Source: Caulobacteraceae bacterium UBA3198 (GTDB lineage: Bacteria; Pseudomonadota; Alphaproteobacteria; Caulobacterales; Caulobacteraceae). From it: 64,000 nucleotides of DNA. Both the position numbers and the translations under genes were made by a program. How positions within the stretch are numbered: the first letter of the stretch is position 1; the number at the start of each line of letters is the position of its first letter. The notes under the pieces were generated by a model. The model did no database searches and was not told where the DNA came from. It saw nothing but the letters and a program-made list of their open reading frames with translations. Below are positions 61,899 through 64,000 of the stretch, piece after piece. The DNA lies in the NCBI GenBank assembly GCA_002363865.1, contig DEWY01000013.1, positions 248,001 to 312,000 on the forward strand, given 5' to 3'.

Positions 61899-63236
61899 TT
61901 AGGCGACGAAGTCGGTCTGCTCGACACCAGCCAGGGTGACGCCGTACAGATGGACGGTGCCCGTCACAATGTTGGTGCTGCTGATGTCGGCGAAGACATA
62001 GACGTCGGCGCCGACTTGCACCGCGATGATGTCACGCTGACCGCCATTGATCAGGGCGGTGGCGTCGTTGAGCGCCTGAGCGTAGGTCCCTCCGCCGATT
62101 TCGGCATAGTTGGTCGCGGTGGCGGCAAAGCCGAAGGAGATCGAGTCATCGGCAGAGGTGAAGTCGTTGATGCGATCGATCGAACCAGTGGTGGACGAGG
62201 TGTCGCCCGCCCGGAAGACGAAACGGTCATCGCCCTCGCCGCCAGCTAAGATGTTGACGCCAGCGCTGCCGAAGATCGTGTCATTACCCGCGGTCCCGGT
62301 CACTTCTTCGATGGAAGTGATCGTGACGAAGACGTCTTCCATAACCTCCTGCATGCCCGTAGCGGCCAGATCGACCCGGACGCCTGGAGTGTTCGCCGCG
62401 GCCTGTTGCGAGCCTGGAGCCGGAGCGAAGGAGATCTCGTCGTTACCTTCCCCACCGTCGACGATCTGGTGTCCGCCAGCCAGGTGCAGGCTGATGAAGT
62501 CGTCACCTGAACCGGCGTCGATGAAGTCGTCACCACCCTCACCGCTGCTGATGTAGTCCGCGCCGCCGCGGCCAAACAGGTAGTTGGTCTCTACATTTCC
62601 ATAGATGTGGTCATTAAGATTGCTTCCATAGACATCTTCGATGCTGACCAGGGTGTGCGTATAGAGAATTCCACCGTTCAGGCCCTCGATATGTGCATGG
62701 CCGTGCCTCAATGACACCGTGACGGCGAAGTCGCCATCGTAGCTCACGACATCGTAGCCGTCGCCGCCGTAGAGATGGTCGTTCCCGAGGCCGCCTTCGA
62801 GATGGTCGTCGCCCCCATGGCCATAGATGGTGTCGTTGCCGGCCCCGCCGCTGAGGAAGTTTTTGCTGTCGTCGCCAAACAGGTGATCATTGAAGGCTGA
62901 CCCGTAGAGGTTCTCGATGGAGATCAGCTTGTCCACACCGGCGCCGCCCGTGTGCTGGGCGCCGGAGACGCGGAGGTCCACCGACACCGCGCCAGTCGCA
63001 TCCTCGTAGGCCGCCCAGTCAACGCCACTCCCGCCATGGATCGTGTCCTGGCCCAGGCCGCCGAGGAGGTAGTCGTCGCCAGCCCCGCCCGAGAGACTGT
63101 CATCGCCTTCGTGGCCAGCCAGCACGTCGTCACCGCCCCGACCCATCAAGGTGTCGTCGCCAGCAAATCCATAAAGCAGATCATCGCCCGCCCGGCCGTT
63201 CAGAATGTCCGCGCCCACGCCGCCAAAAATGTCCAT
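61899..63236 (-). CDS. RTX (hemolysin-type calcium-binding repeat) protein
   Basis: This 445-residue protein is made mostly of RTX nonapeptide repeats (GGxGxDxLx), as in GGVGADILNGRAGDDLLYGF near the start and DDHLEGGLGNDHLYGGDGYD further on. The C-terminal part, with RINDFTSADDSISFGF, is like the serralysin-type C-terminus. It has no enzyme domain. Such proteins bind Ca2+ and leave the cell by a type I secretion system, but no ABC exporter is in the window. GGGGAC precedes the ATG. An inverted repeat stands in its leader. Confidence 0.9.
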   Translation of the reverse strand: MDIFGGVGADILNGRAGDDLLYGFAGDDTLMGRGGDDVLAGHEGDDSLSGGAGDDYLLGGLGQDTIHGGSGVDWAAYEDATGAVSVDLRVSGAQHTGGAGVDKLISIENLYGSAFNDHLFGDDSKNFLSGGAGNDTIYGHGGDDHLEGGLGNDHLYGGDGYDVVSYDGDFAVTVSLRHGHAHIEGLNGGILYTHTLVSIEDVYGSNLNDHIYGNVETNYLFGRGGADYISSGEGGDDFIDAGSGDDFISLHLAGGHQIVDGGEGNDEISFAPAPGSQQAAANTPGVRVDLAATGMQEVMEDVFVTITSIEEVTGTAGNDTIFGSAGVNILAGGEGDDRFVFRAGDTSSTTGSIDRINDFTSADDSISFGFAATATNYAEIGGGTYAQALNDATALINGGQRDIIAVQVGADVYVFADISSTNIVTGTVHLYGVTLAGVEQTDFVA

Positions 63237-63246
63237 CTTCGTCCCC

Positions 63247-63278
63247 TGTACGACCCTGAATAGTGAAGCGGTCGTACA
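63247..63278. promoter_or_regulatory. Perfect inverted repeat before the RTX gene
   Basis: TGTACGACC at 63247-63255 and GGTCGTACA at 63270-63278 are perfect complements with a 14-base spacer. The repeat ends 11 bases from the RTX ATG. It could be an operator for a dimeric regulator, or a hairpin in the leader that controls translation. The GGTCGTACA arm occurs again at 50194-50202. Confidence 0.6.
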
Positions 63279-63359
63279 TGCTCGCGGCTTGGGTCGAGAG
63301 CGGCTTCAATCTCCTCGTGACAGTCAAGGTTAATGCGCAACCTTGGCGCGACCCTGCTT

Positions 63360-63379
63360 TGCCATGCCATGCCATGCCA
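63360..63379. repeat. Short tandem repeat (TGCCA) x 4
   Basis: Four perfect copies of a five-base unit lie between the RTX gene and fliQ, in non-coding DNA. It may be prone to slippage, but no function is apparent. Confidence 0.5.
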
Positions 63380-63583
63380 AGTCTCTCCGTCGACCCTTCA
63401 TCCGTGGACATGACCGGCATCAGAGGTGCGCCATCAACACGGGTTAGGCTTAGAAGCGAACCGCCCGAGGCTCGCCTTTGAGCGGGCGCCCGTTGCGGGC
63501 GACTTCAGGCCAAATCCACCCTTCATTAACCACGTTCGCCCATCCTGCGGCGCAGTTCCCCCCGCTTTTCGAAAGGGCGCGCG

Positions 63584-63847
63584 ATGAATGGCGCCGAGGT
63601 TCTGGATATTGGCCGTGACGCCATCTGGCTGACGATCCAGCTGTCGGCGCCGGTGCTGATCGTGGGCCTGGTGGTCGGCGTGGGGATCGGCCTGATGCAG
63701 GCGCTGACCCAGATCCAGGAGGCCACCCTGGTCTATGCGCCCAAGATCGTGGCCATCTTCCTGTCGCTGCTGCTGTTTCTGCCCCTGATGGGGGCGCTGA
63801 TGGCCAGCTTCATGAACCAGATCGCCGCGCGCATCGCGGCCATGTAG
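63584..63847 (+). CDS. fliQ: Flagellar export apparatus protein FliQ
   Basis: This 87-residue protein has two membrane helices joined by a short loop: SAPVLIVGLVVGVGIGLMQA, followed by LTQIQEATLVYAPKIVAIFL. These are the family pattern for FliQ of the export gate. It follows a 347-base non-coding stretch and precedes fliR by five bases. Confidence 0.95.
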   Translation: MNGAEVLDIGRDAIWLTIQLSAPVLIVGLVVGVGIGLMQALTQIQEATLVYAPKIVAIFLSLLLFLPLMGALMASFMNQIAARIAAM

Positions 63848-63852
63848 GGGCC

Positions 63853-64000
63853 ATGGAAGCCTATGCCTCGGCCCCCCAGGTCTATGCCGCCGGCCTGATC
63901 TTCGCCCGCCTCGGCGCCCTGCTGATGCTGATGCCCGGCGTCGGCGACGGGGCGGTGCCGGCCCGCATCCGGCTGGCCTTCGCCTTCCTGTTCGCCCTGA
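63853..64000 (+). CDS. fliR: Flagellar export apparatus protein FliR (truncated by window end)
   Basis: The first 49 residues of FliR are visible, starting at ATG 63853. The family pattern is seen: VYAAGLIFARLGALLMLMPG, followed by VPARIRLAFAFLFAL. The rest is outside the window. It completes the FliP-FliQ-FliR gate with the neighbours. Confidence 0.9.
   Translation, partial: MEAYASAPQVYAAGLIFARLGALLMLMPGVGDGAVPARIRLAFAFLFAL

Larger units (their letters stand above)
63237..63583. other. Intergenic stretch between RTX and fliQ
   Basis: The 347 bases hold the perfect inverted repeat before the RTX gene (63247-63278), a TGCCA repeat (63360-63379), and a TTAACC half-site near 63526. The ribosome site of fliQ is also here. 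No gene of reasonable quality is seen. Confidence 0.55.

Noticed and set aside
61899..63236. Repetitive DNA that could suggest a CRISPR array
   Set aside because: The repeats encode RTX nonapeptides in one reading frame and vary in sequence, unlike CRISPR repeats and spacers.

Overview
The window is high-GC DNA with tightly packed genes, many of which overlap by ATGA, GTGA or TGATG. The content points to an alphaproteobacterium of the order Caulobacterales, close to Caulobacter or Phenylobacterium. The supporting evidence is a flagellar set of fliL-fliM, flgF-flgG-flgA-flgH, fliO-fliP, flgB-flgC-fliE and fliQ-fliR, a perfect CtrA-type box (TTAA-N7-TTAA) before flgB, a sigma-54 type promoter before flgF, an alphaproteobacterial LexA box (GAAC-N7-GAAC) before a DNA repair pair, and a TonB receptor of the Caulobacter/Xanthomonas type. 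I cannot assign a species. No rRNA, tRNA, CRISPR array, insertion sequence or prophage was seen.

Bases 1-20,000 hold housekeeping and catabolic genes: a cut-off ABC permease, an S46 dipeptidyl-peptidase, a DedA protein, the organic peroxide pair ohr-ohrR with its likely operator, a concentrative nucleoside transporter, a GST followed by a SUOX-fold protein, two hotdog thioesterases, a luciferase-like oxidoreductase, a 3-oxoadipyl-CoA thiolase with an acyl-CoA dehydrogenase, a chemoreceptor, a uracil-DNA glycosylase family protein, hydrolases, a leucine-type dehydrogenase and an MFS transporter.

Bases 20,000-34,000 hold a LuxR-type regulator, a lipoprotein, a LexA-boxed operon of a radical SAM repair protein and an UdgX-type uracil-DNA binder, a TetR-MOSC pair, a VWA protein, a resolvase-like protein that has lost its catalytic residues, a GNAT enzyme, a class II deacetylase-like enzyme, and the isoprenoid genes xseB-ispA-dxs.

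Bases 34,000-44,100 are the first flagellar block. Genes flgF-flgG-flgA-flgH, with two related secreted proteins downstream, run left. Genes fliL-fliM, two small flagellar-associated proteins and a 971-residue repeat protein run right. Bases 44,100-51,500 hold a double winged-helix protein, an alpha-hydroxy-acid oxidase, and a TonB receptor with a secreted tyrosine-phosphatase-like protein facing a double-TetR regulator. Bases 51,500-53,900 are the second flagellar block, with fliO-fliP facing flgB-flgC-fliE.

The fliQ-fliR genes, which usually follow directly in relatives, come only at 63,584. The 9.7 kb in between hold a two-gene OpuB-type osmolyte ABC transporter, small genes, an SDR enzyme, a hydrolase, a decayed autotransporter barrel, an unrecognised 577-residue secreted protein and an RTX protein. 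This insert, together with the double-TetR/TonB locus and the dead resolvase, is the most unusual part of the window.
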